Shown: positions 10,351 to 19,254, counted from the stretch's first letter. The stretch: 64,000 nt of DNA from Chitinophaga filiformis (GCF_900102545.1 NZ_FNBN01000003.1:983461-1047460), one strand, 5' to 3'. Made by a program: numbers and translations. Notes: a model not told the origin generated them from the sequence alone.

Positions 10351-11409
10351 ATGTCTGAAACCAAACTTGCACATCCTGGTCAACCTGTGATGGCCACATC
10401 ACTGGAAAATTTCTTTCCCGGTTATTTTGCGCTCGTAATGGCCACGGGTATTGTATCTATTGGTATGTTCCTGTGGAAGTATACCTGGTTAGCCGGCATC
10501 TTCCTGGGCCTGAATGTTTTTTTCTATGTATCGCTCTGGATCATCCTCATTCTCAGGATCGTGAAGTACCCGCTTATTGTATGGAATGATCTGCATCATC
10601 CGGCAAGGGGAGTAACCTTTCTGACGCTGGTGGCAGGCAATAATGTGCTGGGAAGCCAGGTGGCTATCATTGCAGGCCGTATGGATATAGCACAGGTAAT
10701 ATGGATTGCGGGGTTTGTACTCTGGGGGCTCATATTATACACATTTTTCCTTGTGAATATCCTTAAAGAGCCCAAGCCCGAATTGCAGCAAAGCATTAGT
10801 GGCGCATGGCTGCTGATAGTGGTCTCTACAGAGTCGGTAGCTGTACTGGGAGCTGTCATTGCCAACAGCAGCCAGTATCATTGGCTGATCGCATTTATCT
10901 CACTATGTTCTTATATGACCGGTGGTATGTTTTATTTTGTGCTGATCGGCCTGATCCTTTATCGCTGGCTTTTTTTCAGCATGAAGGCAGAAACGCTTAC
11001 TCCTCCGTATTGGATCAACATGGGGGCTGTAGCTATTATTTCGCTGGCAGGTTCCCGCCTTGTGATGTATGCCAGAATGCATGAAGAATTGAGTCAGTGG
11101 GCAAATTTCATACAGGCTTTTACTATGTTTTTCTGGGCCTTTGCAAGCTGGTGGATTCCTTTGTTATTCCTGATGTTTGCATACCGTCATTTCATTGCCC
11201 GGGTACCGTTGAAGTATGATCCGCAGTACTGGTCCATGGTGTTTCCGCTTGGCATGTATGGCGTATGTACCTTTAACTATGCGGTGATTACAGACTTTAC
11301 CTTCATTAAACCCATTTCGGCTTTATTTGTTATATTAGCTTTAACGACCTGGGTAATAGTTCTGATAGGTCTGTTTATCGACTTGTTTTCAACCGCAAAG
11401 AAATCATAA
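10351..11409 (+). CDS. TDT-family (TehA/SLAC1-like) anion or C4-dicarboxylate transporter
   Basis: About 352 residues with roughly ten hydrophobic segments. The opening FFPGYFALVMATGIVSIG is typical of the tellurite-resistance/dicarboxylate (TDT) family, whose members include TehA, Mae1, Ssu1 and the SLAC1 anion channels. I take the ATG at 10351 (MSETKLAHPG) as the start, since the six codons before it depend on a TTG. It is the first gene of an operon with a molybdopterin oxidoreductase, so it may carry the anionic substrate or product of that enzyme, for example nitrate or nitrite (inference). TehA/SLAC1 relatives conduct small anions, which fits, but sulfite or dicarboxylates are alternatives. 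Confidence 0.88.
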   Translation: MSETKLAHPGQPVMATSLENFFPGYFALVMATGIVSIGMFLWKYTWLAGIFLGLNVFFYVSLWIILILRIVKYPLIVWNDLHHPARGVTFLTLVAGNNVLGSQVAIIAGRMDIAQVIWIAGFVLWGLILYTFFLVNILKEPKPELQQSISGAWLLIVVSTESVAVLGAVIANSSQYHWLIAFISLCSYMTGGMFYFVLIGLILYRWLFFSMKAETLTPPYWINMGAVAIISLAGSRLVMYARMHEELSQWANFIQAFTMFFWAFASWWIPLLFLMFAYRHFIARVPLKYDPQYWSMVFPLGMYGVCTFNYAVITDFTFIKPISALFVILALTTWVIVLIGLFIDLFSTAKKS

Positions 11410-11442
11410 CCTCATTGTTTTGTTACGGATAACCATAAAAAG

Positions 11443-12513
11443 ATGTTTATGAATTTCTCTCTCAATAAAAAAGCAGCCGTCATCTCGATTATTGTCACTC
11501 TTGCCTGTGTGGTGGTGTCGTTCTATGGATCGAGAAAACTGCAGAACTTTGATCCGGCATTAATCGCTTATTTATTTGGTACCCTCTTTGCTTTGTTTGG
11601 CCTTGTATACCGTTATTGTGTATGGCTGCAAAGGCCGCCGACCCGCATGTATTTCAAACGCACCTGGCAACTGGTGTTTACCCGCAGTTTTTTAGTACGT
11701 GCTTTTACGATGTTGAAAGATTCCATCAGAAACCTCCTGTTTCAGCAGTTCATTTACCCAAGGGGCAGGAAACGGTGGATGGCCCATTTTATGCTGGCGG
11801 CAGGTTGTCTTGCTGCTTTTGCGATCACTATTCCGCTTACACTGGGATGGATCAACTTTACACTGGATCCTGCTACCGCACTGGAGCCGGGTATGACTAA
11901 ATTATATAATGCCAATTTCTTCGGTTTTAAGGTGATGAGCTTTGAACTGGGATCGGTGCCTGCCTTTTTAATTTTCCATGCCCTGACCTGGTGTTCCTGG
12001 CTGGTAATTGCCGGCGCCGTTATTTTTCTTGTAAGAAGACTGACCAATGCGGGGCTGATTGCTTCCCAGACTTTCGAAGGTGATCTGTTACCGCTGATCC
12101 TGCTCATCATTATTTCTCTGACAGGACTGGGACTTAATTTCAGCTATGCCTTTATGAAAGGTATTGCGTACGATTTTATGTCGGTGACACATGCCATTGC
12201 AGTGATCCTCTTCCTTGTATGGATTCCCTTTGGTAAGTTCTTTCATATCATCCAGCGGCCTGCACAAATAGGAGCGCACATTTATAAACAGGAAGGTAAA
12301 AAGAAAGGCATGGCGGTTTGTCCGCATACCGGTAAAGAATTTACTACCCGGTTACATGTAGACGATCTGAAAATAGTGACGAAAGAAGTGGGATTTGATT
12401 TTACGCTGGAAGATGGTACCTCGCATCTTGACTATAGTCCCGAAGGAAAACGCTCGCTCCTTGCTAAAGCACATCTGAAAGCACGGCAGGAGGGAGGAAC
12501 ATTTTTTGGATAA
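11443..12513 (+). CDS. NarI-like di-heme cytochrome b membrane subunit
   Basis: The 356-residue protein has about six membrane spans in residues 10-275 and a soluble C-terminal tail. The segments MAHFML, FHALTW, THAIAV and PFGKFFHIIQRP place four histidines in or near the membrane, and the last two match the pattern of nitrate reductase gamma (NarI), DsrM and related quinol-oxidising cytochrome b subunits. The tail (about 285-356) contains CPHTGKEF and is not familiar to me. The gene lies between the TDT transporter and the molybdoenzyme gene, which starts 37 bases downstream. I infer that it links the quinone pool to the molybdoenzyme or Rieske protein. The NarI relationship rests on motif spacing only. 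Confidence 0.7.
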   Translation: MFMNFSLNKKAAVISIIVTLACVVVSFYGSRKLQNFDPALIAYLFGTLFALFGLVYRYCVWLQRPPTRMYFKRTWQLVFTRSFLVRAFTMLKDSIRNLLFQQFIYPRGRKRWMAHFMLAAGCLAAFAITIPLTLGWINFTLDPATALEPGMTKLYNANFFGFKVMSFELGSVPAFLIFHALTWCSWLVIAGAVIFLVRRLTNAGLIASQTFEGDLLPLILLIIISLTGLGLNFSYAFMKGIAYDFMSVTHAIAVILFLVWIPFGKFFHIIQRPAQIGAHIYKQEGKKKGMAVCPHTGKEFTTRLHVDDLKIVTKEVGFDFTLEDGTSHLDYSPEGKRSLLAKAHLKARQEGGTFFG

Positions 12514-12550
12514 GCACCGGCAGCAACGCCGGAAATTAAATACGTTCAGC

Positions 12551-14764
12551 ATGGCAACATTACCTGTATCTCCCGAAAAGATCATTCACCATTTTGGTCC
12601 TCATCTCAACTTTGCGCCGCAGGAAGGTTATGTGGGAAGAGATGAACCGGATGCTACCGTGAAAACACATTGCTGCTTTTGCGGTATGCAATGTGGCATA
12701 CAATTGCTGGTCAAAAATAATAAGGTAGTAGGCTTTGAGCCATGGATGGAGTTCCCCTTTAATGAGGGCCGTTTATGTCCCAAAGGTGTACAACGTTACC
12801 TGCAGAATAATCATCCTGACCGTTTGCTGGAACCTTTGGAAAGAGTAGAAGGAGAAGGCTTTAAGCCCATTGCCTGGGATAATGCACTCGACAGGGTAAC
12901 ATCCGAAATCAAACGGATACAGGATACCTATGGTAAGAATGCATTCGCGCTTTTGTCGGGTGTATCACTGACGAATGAAAAGAGTTATCTGATGGGTAAA
13001 TTTGCCAGGGTGGCAGTGAAAACAGCCAATCTCGATTATAATGGCAGGTTGTGTATGGTAAGCGCTGGCGCGGGAAACAAAAAGGCGTTCGGACTGGATC
13101 GGTCTTCCAATAACTACGCAGACCTGGAGCATGCGGAAGTGATCATTGTAACCGGTGCCAATGTGAGTGAAACTTTTCCTACGCTCACACATTGGCTCTG
13201 GCGGGCGAGAGATAATGGGGCGAAATTGATTGTTATAGATCCCCGGGTTATTCCCCTGGCCAGAACAGCAGATATACACTTACCTGTCAAGCCGGGCACT
13301 GATTCCGCTTTGTATGGCGCCATGCTTAAATACCTCGTGGACCATGATATGCTGGACCATGATTTTATCAATCATCATACAACAGGTTTTGAAGATACTA
13401 TCGCCGCTGTAAAGGACTATACCCTGGAATGGGCAGAAACTGTTACCGGTGTCGATAAAGAAAAGATACGCCAGGCAGCGGAGCTGTGGGGGAAGGCGAA
13501 GACGAGTTTCTTACTGCATGCCCGCGGAATAGAACACCATTCCAAAGGTGTAGAGAATGTGCTGGGATGCATTAACCTGGTATTAGCCACAGGACGTATT
13601 GGTCGTCCTTACTGTGGTTATGGTACCATTACCGGACAAGGCAATGGTCAGGGAGGAAGGGAACATGGTCATAAATGTGATCAGCTACCGGGGAACCGCG
13701 ATATCACCAACCCGGACCACAGAAAATATATAGCAGATGTATGGGGCATTCCTGAAGCGGAGTTGCCCGGGAAAGGGCTCACTGCCTGGGAGCTGATAGA
13801 AGCCATACACAGGGGAGAAGTAAAGGGACTGTTGTCCATTTGTTTTAATCCGCTGATATCATTACCCAACAATAATTATGTCAGGGAAGCACTGGAGAAA
13901 CTGGAATTCTATGTATGTATTGACTTCTTTTTAAGCGAAACGGCCAGGCATGCAGATATTGTACTGGCAGGATCGCTACATGAAGAGGAAGAGGGCACGG
14001 TGACCACTGCAGAGGGTAGAGTAGTGCGTATCCGCAAGGCGGTTAATCCACCGGGGAGCGCCCGCACAGATACTTCTATCATCCTGGACCTTGCTGCACG
14101 GCTTGGTGAGGCAGATAAATTCAGTTATCCGAACTCAGAAGCCATATTCAATGAACTGCGTATAGCTTCCAAAGGAGGGACTGCAGATTACTATGGCATC
14201 ACCTACAAAAAAATTGAGGATAATATGGGTGTTTTCTGGCCCTGTCCTTCAGAAGATCATCCCGGTACTCCCAGGTTATGGGAGGATAGGAAGTTTGCTA
14301 CGCCAGATGGTAAAGCACATTTTAATCCCGTAGCATTCCGTGAACCTTCAGAGGTAACAGATAGTGGCTACCCGGTTGTGCTTACTACAGGCCGTGTCGT
14401 ATCCCAGTATCTCAGCGGTACACAAACAAGGCGTATTGGAAAGCTTGTAGGAATTGTGCCGGAACCATTACTGGAAATACATCCGGAACTGGCACAGCGT
14501 TATGGTATACGGCAACGGGAGACTGTACGGGTGACTACCCGTCGGGGCACCGGAGATTTTGCTGCCAATATCGTGGAGACGATCAGGAAGGATACTGTAT
14601 TCATCCCTTATCACTGGCCGGGTAGAAAGTCGGCAAACCAGCTGACCATCGGTACGCTTGACCCGGTATCTAAAATCCCGGAATTCAAGGTATGTGCCTG
14701 CCGCCTGGAGCCGTTGGGAGTGTTTACCCAACCCGGTGAGACAATTGCATTTGATAGTATCTGA
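12551..14764 (+). CDS. Molybdopterin oxidoreductase, NasA/NapA-like (putative nitrate reductase catalytic subunit)
   Basis: A 737-residue enzyme. The ATG at 12551 is preferred over an upstream TTG that would overlap the previous gene. An N-terminal [4Fe-4S] site is formed by CCFCGMQCG and the later CPKG. RLCMVSAGAGNKKAFG matches the segment of Nas/Nap nitrate reductases in which cysteine ligates molybdenum. The molybdopterin-binding segments VIIVTGANVSETFP, IVIDPR and GTITGQGNGQGGREHG and a C-terminal molydop_binding domain (LTTGRVVSQYLSGTQTRR) are present. No Tat signal is seen, so the enzyme should be cytoplasmic, as in assimilatory Nas enzymes. Nitrate is the best guess for substrate, but no nitrite reductase gene is in the window. 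The next gene, a ferredoxin-type subunit, starts 21 bases later. Confidence 0.85.
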   Translation: MATLPVSPEKIIHHFGPHLNFAPQEGYVGRDEPDATVKTHCCFCGMQCGIQLLVKNNKVVGFEPWMEFPFNEGRLCPKGVQRYLQNNHPDRLLEPLERVEGEGFKPIAWDNALDRVTSEIKRIQDTYGKNAFALLSGVSLTNEKSYLMGKFARVAVKTANLDYNGRLCMVSAGAGNKKAFGLDRSSNNYADLEHAEVIIVTGANVSETFPTLTHWLWRARDNGAKLIVIDPRVIPLARTADIHLPVKPGTDSALYGAMLKYLVDHDMLDHDFINHHTTGFEDTIAAVKDYTLEWAETVTGVDKEKIRQAAELWGKAKTSFLLHARGIEHHSKGVENVLGCINLVLATGRIGRPYCGYGTITGQGNGQGGREHGHKCDQLPGNRDITNPDHRKYIADVWGIPEAELPGKGLTAWELIEAIHRGEVKGLLSICFNPLISLPNNNYVREALEKLEFYVCIDFFLSETARHADIVLAGSLHEEEEGTVTTAEGRVVRIRKAVNPPGSARTDTSIILDLAARLGEADKFSYPNSEAIFNELRIASKGGTADYYGITYKKIEDNMGVFWPCPSEDHPGTPRLWEDRKFATPDGKAHFNPVAFREPSEVTDSGYPVVLTTGRVVSQYLSGTQTRRIGKLVGIVPEPLLEIHPELAQRYGIRQRETVRVTTRRGTGDFAANIVETIRKDTVFIPYHWPGRKSANQLTIGTLDPVSKIPEFKVCACRLEPLGVFTQPGETIAFDSI

Positions 14765-14785
14765 ATCACACTAAATACGCTGACA

Positions 14786-15355
14786 ATGGAAGTAACCGCC
14801 TATAGAACGAATATGGAGTTCTTTGTGGACATGCAACGCTGTATTGGCTGCAGGGCCTGTGAAATGGCCTGTGCTGAATGTGAGACCAATGGTCAGGAGA
14901 GTATGATCCATGTCAATTATGTTGAACGTGCTGTCACGATACAAACCACGGTACAGGTATGCATGCATTGCGACGACCCGGTATGTGCGCAGGTATGCCC
15001 CGCAGACGCGATCACGAAAGATGAATTTGCGGTAGTACACAGCGCAAATACAGCCCGTTGCATAGGATGTTCCAATTGTGTAATGGCATGTCCCTTTGGC
15101 GTACCGATAAAAGAAGAAAAGTACGACATGATGATGAAATGTAACATGTGTTATGACCGTACCAGCGCTGGTAAGAAACCTATGTGTGCAACGGTGTGTC
15201 CCAGTCAGGCTTTGTTCTATGGAACAAGGGAGGAGATCAGCCGGATGCGTCCTAACAGTACGCCTGTCAATACATTCATCTTCGGAAAACAGGAGGTTAC
15301 TACTAAAGTAAACATCATGATGCCGAAAGGAAGCACTCACCTGAAAATCCATTAA
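14786..15355 (+). CDS. DmsB/NrfC-type ferredoxin subunit with four [4Fe-4S] clusters
   Basis: A 189-residue electron-transfer protein with four cysteine groups: CIGCRACEMAC, CMHCDDPVCAQVCP, CIGCSNCVMACP and CNMCYDR...CATVCP. This arrangement is that of the beta subunits of complex iron-sulfur molybdoenzymes (DmsB, PhsB, NrfC). There is no signal peptide, so it should stay in the cytoplasm with the catalytic subunit encoded just upstream. It probably conducts electrons between the membrane subunit and the molybdenum site. The ending after about residue 150 has no cysteines and is not diagnostic. Confidence 0.92.
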   Translation: MEVTAYRTNMEFFVDMQRCIGCRACEMACAECETNGQESMIHVNYVERAVTIQTTVQVCMHCDDPVCAQVCPADAITKDEFAVVHSANTARCIGCSNCVMACPFGVPIKEEKYDMMMKCNMCYDRTSAGKKPMCATVCPSQALFYGTREEISRMRPNSTPVNTFIFGKQEVTTKVNIMMPKGSTHLKIH

Positions 15356-15366
15356 ACTAACGAGGT

Positions 15367-15891
15367 ATGTCAGATCAAGTCAATGAACCACACTGGAAAC
15401 GGGATTTTCCAATACAAAGAACAGAAGCAACAAAAGTAAGCCGGCGTGACTTTGCCCGCTTTCTCTGCCTGGTATCCGGCGGACTCGCGACAGGTAGTGC
15501 CTATGTAGCTGTGAAAGCCAACTTTTTTCCACCGGAAGAAATCAAGGGTGAACATTTTGTTTGTAAGGCAGCAGGTGTTCCTCTGGGAGGTACGCGTTCG
15601 TTTGTGATAGAAGGCAGTAGTATACCGTATATTCTCATTCACCTGGAAGACGGCAGCTGGAGGGCTTATGAACAAAAGTGTACTCATCTTTCATGCGCAG
15701 TGTATTATAAACCCGGTAGCGGACAGATTGTATGTCCATGTCATGAAGGATTCTTCGATGCCATGACCGGAGAAGTGCTGGCCGGACCGCCTCCAAGACC
15801 ATTGCCGGCCCTTGAAGTAGTGATGCGCGGGGAGGATGTATATGTGAAAGCAGGCAATGAGGGAATCGCTAAAAATACTGGTCGCATGTAA
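15367..15891 (+). CDS. Tat-type membrane-anchored Rieske [2Fe-2S] protein
   Basis: A 174-residue Rieske protein. CTHLSC and CPCHEGFF supply the two Cys and two His ligands plus the pair of cysteines that form the stabilising disulfide in high-potential Rieske proteins. The N-terminus has a twin-arginine motif, SRRDFARFL, followed by a hydrophobic stretch (CLVSGGLATGSAYVAV), as in cytochrome bc1/b6f Rieske subunits, so the cluster is expected outside the cytoplasmic membrane. The gene starts 11 bases after the ferredoxin gene and is followed by a small membrane protein gene. Its partner could be the NarI-like protein. There is no bc1 cytochrome b or c1 gene nearby. Confidence 0.92.
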   Translation: MSDQVNEPHWKRDFPIQRTEATKVSRRDFARFLCLVSGGLATGSAYVAVKANFFPPEEIKGEHFVCKAAGVPLGGTRSFVIEGSSIPYILIHLEDGSWRAYEQKCTHLSCAVYYKPGSGQIVCPCHEGFFDAMTGEVLAGPPPRPLPALEVVMRGEDVYVKAGNEGIAKNTGRM

Positions 15892-15917
15892 ATATCCATC
15901 CTGTCAAATCAAAGCAA

Positions 15918-16172
15918 ATGAGCAATTTTAAAGACGCGCAGAATAAAGCACACCCGAATAAGACAAACACCCTGATGTCTGCCTTGATTGTGATCCTTAT
16001 TTTAAACGTCAGCATACAGATATGGTTGTTGTATACCGGTCTTAATAACGCACTTGGAAAGAATAAGGATGTTGCCCTACCGGCATTCATCGCCTCGCTG
16101 GTCTTATTTCTGATAGGTTTTTTCTGGTTATACTTTTTGCCAATGGGGTATAGAGAAAAAAAGAACAAGTAG
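15918..16172 (+). CDS. Small membrane protein of the Rieske/molybdoenzyme operon
   Basis: An 84-residue protein with two predicted membrane spans (about 18-41 and 54-74) and charged ends. It starts 26 bases after the Rieske gene on the same strand and precedes a hairpin terminator, so it is the last gene of the redox operon. I know no function for it; proteins of this kind (similar to DUF6755) occur next to Rieske genes in Bacteroidota, from memory. A role in assembling or anchoring the complex is inference. Confidence 0.75.
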   Translation: MSNFKDAQNKAHPNKTNTLMSALIVILILNVSIQIWLLYTGLNNALGKNKDVALPAFIASLVLFLIGFFWLYFLPMGYREKKNK

Positions 16173-16204
16173 GCAATTGCGGAATTTAATAGCTTTGATA
16201 ACTT

Positions 16205-16236
16205 CATCTATGCTGACATTGGATAGATGCCTTTTA
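16205..16236 (+). terminator. Probable terminator of the redox operon
   Basis: A 7-bp inverted repeat (CATCTAT at 16205-16211 and ATAGATG at 16223-16229) with an 11-base loop is followed by a short T-rich run. It lies 33 bases after the last redox gene and before the GNAT gene. The stem is AT-rich, so termination may be partial. Confidence 0.55.
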
Positions 16237-16276
16237 TTAACCGCGAACTAAATTCGTTTTTGAAGCCCACATTGAT

Positions 16277-16741
16277 ATGGATGCTATAGTAACAAGAAAA
16301 GCTACATTGAATGATCTGCCTGTACTCAATGACTTCCTGCGGCAATTGGTGAATGCAGAGAGACCTTTTGATGTAACCATAAAGGATGATACGGTTTTGT
16401 ATTACGATCCCAGGACGTTTATAGAAAGTGATAATGCTGAACTGTTGGTATTGGATAAAGATGGTACGCCGGTAGGGTGTGGTTATGCTGACATCCGACA
16501 GGCGAAGTCATATTTAAAGCATGAGGAATATGCTTATCTGGGATTTATGTATGTTATGCCTGAGTACAGAGGTATGGGACTCAACCAGCAATTAATTGCT
16601 GCGCTCAAGCAGTGGACGTTGTCAAAGGGCATCAGAGAGGTACGCCTGGACGTGTATGAAGAGAATATATCCGCAGTGAAAGCTTATGAAAAAGCAGGGT
16701 TCAAAAAGCTGCTTTCAACAATGCGTTGTGAGATAGAATAG
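16277..16741 (+). CDS. GNAT-family N-acetyltransferase
   Basis: A 154-residue single-domain protein. The acetyl-CoA pyrophosphate-binding motif is PEYRGMGLNQQLI (about 95-107), and DVYEENISAVKAYEKAGF is the usual motif B end. The family moves an acetyl group from acetyl-CoA to an amine; the substrate cannot be told from sequence. The gene converges with the YcaQ-like gene, with only 5 bases between the stop codons, and appears to be monocistronic. Confidence 0.9.
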   Translation: MDAIVTRKATLNDLPVLNDFLRQLVNAERPFDVTIKDDTVLYYDPRTFIESDNAELLVLDKDGTPVGCGYADIRQAKSYLKHEEYAYLGFMYVMPEYRGMGLNQQLIAALKQWTLSKGIREVRLDVYEENISAVKAYEKAGFKKLLSTMRCEIE

Positions 16742-16746
16742 GATGA

Positions 16747-17940
16747 TCAAAGCCCCTCCTTTATGGCCTTGACATACTTTTTATTGTTCGATTTTTTAAT
16801 TGTGATCTCCCTGCACTGGTTGAATCGTGCAAATGCCTTGATGGCATCGGTAAGCTTCTCCAGTATAGGTTCGCTTAGTTCTACCGCCTCGAAGTGAAGA
16901 TTATGAACGATCAATGTCTTTTGTTTCCGGTCAGCCTTTGAGTCCATCCGGGCTACGAATGTATCGCCGATCAATATAGGCAATGAAAAGTATCCGTATT
17001 TCCGTTTAGGTTCGGGAACAAAACATTCGATCTGGTAATCGAAATTAAAGAAATCCCGCAGACGGTGTCTGAAAACATTCAATACATCAAACGGTGAAAG
17101 AATGAAAGCATCTCCCGACAACTGAATCTTTTTGTCTTTATAGCCAGGGAGCATATAGAGGGGGGCGCTTTTAAGCCCTTCGACCGCCACCTGGCAAATC
17201 TGACCTTCTGCTACGAGCTTTTGCAGCTCCTGTTTTACTAAGTTATCCTTTACCCGGCGGGCCCGCCAGGCAATTTCTTTTACATAAGCGATACCCAGTA
17301 CCTGCAAGGTGCGCAGGATAATATGCCTGGCAAATTCCTCCTGTGCAGGCATTGTTGTATCAATGTCTCCCGGGAGGATGTTGATGGGCAGGTCATATAG
17401 TTTGTGGAAATCCTTATTTCGTGTGCACATCAGCTTTCCTTCCATGTACAACCGTTCCAGCGCGATCTTCGAAGGCCGCCAGTCCCACCAGCCTGAACTC
17501 GCTTCCTGCCGGTCGTTATCAAAGTCTTTTACAGTTAGCGGCCCATCCCGTTCTATCCTGTCCAACACCTTTTTCATCAGACTGCCTTCGGCCTGTGTGA
17601 GTGGTTTCCCGTTCACAGCAAAGCTCTCCTTTACAGGTAAGGAAAAACGAAAGTCGTGCATAGGCATATAGCCCGCGTCAGAGATAAAGAATTCAAAGAT
17701 CCTTCCATCTTCCTGTAGATCTTCCAGCCATTCCTGTTTATAGTCAGGTACGCGCGATGCGATGGTATGGTGATGGGCGCGCTCGACGACATAGTTTGTA
17801 TCGATCTGGACAAAACCGAGGTGATCAATCAATTGATAGACTGCTTCAGGTCCCTTTCCAAATTGTGCCCGTTTAGAGAGGCCTGCTGCGTGGAGAATGA
17901 TTTTCCTGGCTTGTGATGGCGTAAGGATATGTTGATTCAT
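16747..17940 (-). CDS. YcaQ-like winged-helix protein (putative crosslink-repair DNA glycosylase)
   Basis: About 397 residues from the ATG at 17940 (MNQHILTPSQARK). The longer frame adds 12 codons of low likelihood. The protein matches the HTH_42/YcaQ family: LGFVQIDTNYVVERAHHHTI contains the QxD motif, where glutamine and aspartate are catalytic in AlkX/YcaQ glycosylases that unhook interstrand DNA crosslinks. RRVKDNLVKQELQKLV and FILSPFDVL are further family segments. It likely acts on the chromosome as a repair enzyme, but this is known only from homologues. The gene lies downstream of an aldo/keto reductase gene, separated by a terminator. Confidence 0.82.
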   Translation of the reverse strand: MNQHILTPSQARKIILHAAGLSKRAQFGKGPEAVYQLIDHLGFVQIDTNYVVERAHHHTIASRVPDYKQEWLEDLQEDGRIFEFFISDAGYMPMHDFRFSLPVKESFAVNGKPLTQAEGSLMKKVLDRIERDGPLTVKDFDNDRQEASSGWWDWRPSKIALERLYMEGKLMCTRNKDFHKLYDLPINILPGDIDTTMPAQEEFARHIILRTLQVLGIAYVKEIAWRARRVKDNLVKQELQKLVAEGQICQVAVEGLKSAPLYMLPGYKDKKIQLSGDAFILSPFDVLNVFRHRLRDFFNFDYQIECFVPEPKRKYGYFSLPILIGDTFVARMDSKADRKQKTLIVHNLHFEAVELSEPILEKLTDAIKAFARFNQCREITIKKSNNKKYVKAIKEGL

Positions 17941-17980
17941 AGATGTGAAGTAAATAAAAAAGGACACGAAAATCAAAAGA

Positions 17981-18005
17981 AAAAGCAGGCACGAGGCCTG
18001 CTTTT
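17981..18005 (-). terminator. Terminator of the aldo/keto reductase gene
   Basis: A 9-bp stem (AAAAGCAGG at 17981-17989, CCTGCTTTT at 17997-18005) lies over the stop codon of the minus-strand reductase gene. Read on the minus strand, the stem ends in a T-rich run. The inverted A/T tracts would also allow some termination on the plus strand. Confidence 0.75.
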
Positions 18006-19032
18006 ATTTTGTCCCTAGTATTTCTTTGTGTTTCTGATCTGCCAGATTTTGTACAAACCAATGAGGGTATGAAACGCCTGGTTGTGTCAGATCGTCCAGT
18101 GTTTTAATCTCGGTATCGCTTAGTTCTACTTCCACAGCTTTCAGATTATTTTCCAGCTGATGAAGCTTACTGGCGCCAACGAGAATGCTGGATACCACCG
18201 GTTTGGCCAGCAGCCATGACAGCGCAACCTGAGCGGGAGAGGCACTGTGTGTGGCTGCGATTTCCTTTAATACATCCACCACATCGTAACCTTTTTCTTT
18301 GTCGAATGGTAAGATGTCGAATCCTGACAGACGGTTATCCTGATCTTTCGCGCCTTCGCGTGTATACTTACCGCTGAGGAAACCGCCAGCCAGCGGGCTC
18401 CATATAGTCATTCCAATGCCTGCATGCTGCATGAATGGAACGATATCATATTCTACGTCCCGGCCCAGCAGTGAATAATACATCTGTCCATTGCAGAAAG
18501 TAGCCCAGCCACGTTCCTTTTGCATCTGGTAGGCGATGGCTGCTTTCCATACCGTCCAGTTGGAAAATCCTATATAACGGACCTTGCCTGCACGTACCAG
18601 CATATCCAGTGTTTCCAGTGTCTCTTCTAATGGTGTATAGGGGTCTTCCTTATGCACAATGTACAGGTCTATGTAGTCTGTGTTCAGTCGTTTAAGGCTT
18701 TGTTCGCAGGAGAAGAGAATATGCCTTCTTGAAAGCCCTGCCTGTGTAACCGGTTCGCCTGTTCTGAAGCCTACCTTCGTGGCGATCACTACATCCTGGC
18801 GGCGTTTAGCGAGGGCTTTTCCTAACATTACTTCCGACTGACCAGCAGAATAACCATCCGCAGTATCAAAAAAATTAATGCCGGCATCTAATGCCTTATC
18901 GACCATTATCTGTGCGTCTTCCTGTGTTACTTTGTATACCGCGGTAATGGATGGATCGTTGCCAAAGGTCATAGTGCCAAAAGAAAGCCTGGAAACTACC
19001 AGGCCGGTATTGCCAAGTTTACTGTACTTCAT
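18004..19032 (-). CDS. Aldo/keto reductase
   Basis: A 342-residue NADPH-dependent oxidoreductase of the AKR superfamily. The (beta/alpha)8-barrel tetrad is visible: DTADGYSAGQSE (Asp and Tyr), ATKVGF (Lys) and YIDLYIVHKED (His). The C-terminal LLAKPVVSSILVGASKLHQL is the cofactor-binding loop. Such enzymes reduce aldehydes or ketones in the cytoplasm; the natural substrate is unknown. The start ATG at 19032 is preceded by a region with no gene until the plus-strand DinB-like gene at 19287. Confidence 0.93.
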   Translation of the reverse strand: MKYSKLGNTGLVVSRLSFGTMTFGNDPSITAVYKVTQEDAQIMVDKALDAGINFFDTADGYSAGQSEVMLGKALAKRRQDVVIATKVGFRTGEPVTQAGLSRRHILFSCEQSLKRLNTDYIDLYIVHKEDPYTPLEETLETLDMLVRAGKVRYIGFSNWTVWKAAIAYQMQKERGWATFCNGQMYYSLLGRDVEYDIVPFMQHAGIGMTIWSPLAGGFLSGKYTREGAKDQDNRLSGFDILPFDKEKGYDVVDVLKEIAATHSASPAQVALSWLLAKPVVSSILVGASKLHQLENNLKAVEVELSDTEIKTLDDLTQPGVSYPHWFVQNLADQKHKEILGTK

Positions 19033-19254
19033 AAATGATTTTTTATAATGGCTAATAGAAGATGTGAACAGGTTATCAATCCTTTTTCTGTTTCAGGGAA
19101 GCGTAAAGCTAATGGAATCCGATGTACAATCCAAGAAAGGATGCTCCACTCTTCGTGTAAGCTATCGGGTAAGTTAATTACTTCAGTAAGTATTACGAGG
19201 GTGAGCACCTGTGTAGAGACTGAGTACTAGTGATCTATATAAGTTAAATTTACC

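Noticed and set aside
14771..15352. 193-residue minus-strand frame opposite the ferredoxin gene
   Set aside because: It mirrors the cysteine-rich ferredoxin gene on the plus strand and has no domain of its own.
19048..19230. 60-residue plus-strand frame between the reductase and DinB-like genes
   Set aside because: No homology, unusual composition and no ribosome binding site; it occupies the divergent promoter region.
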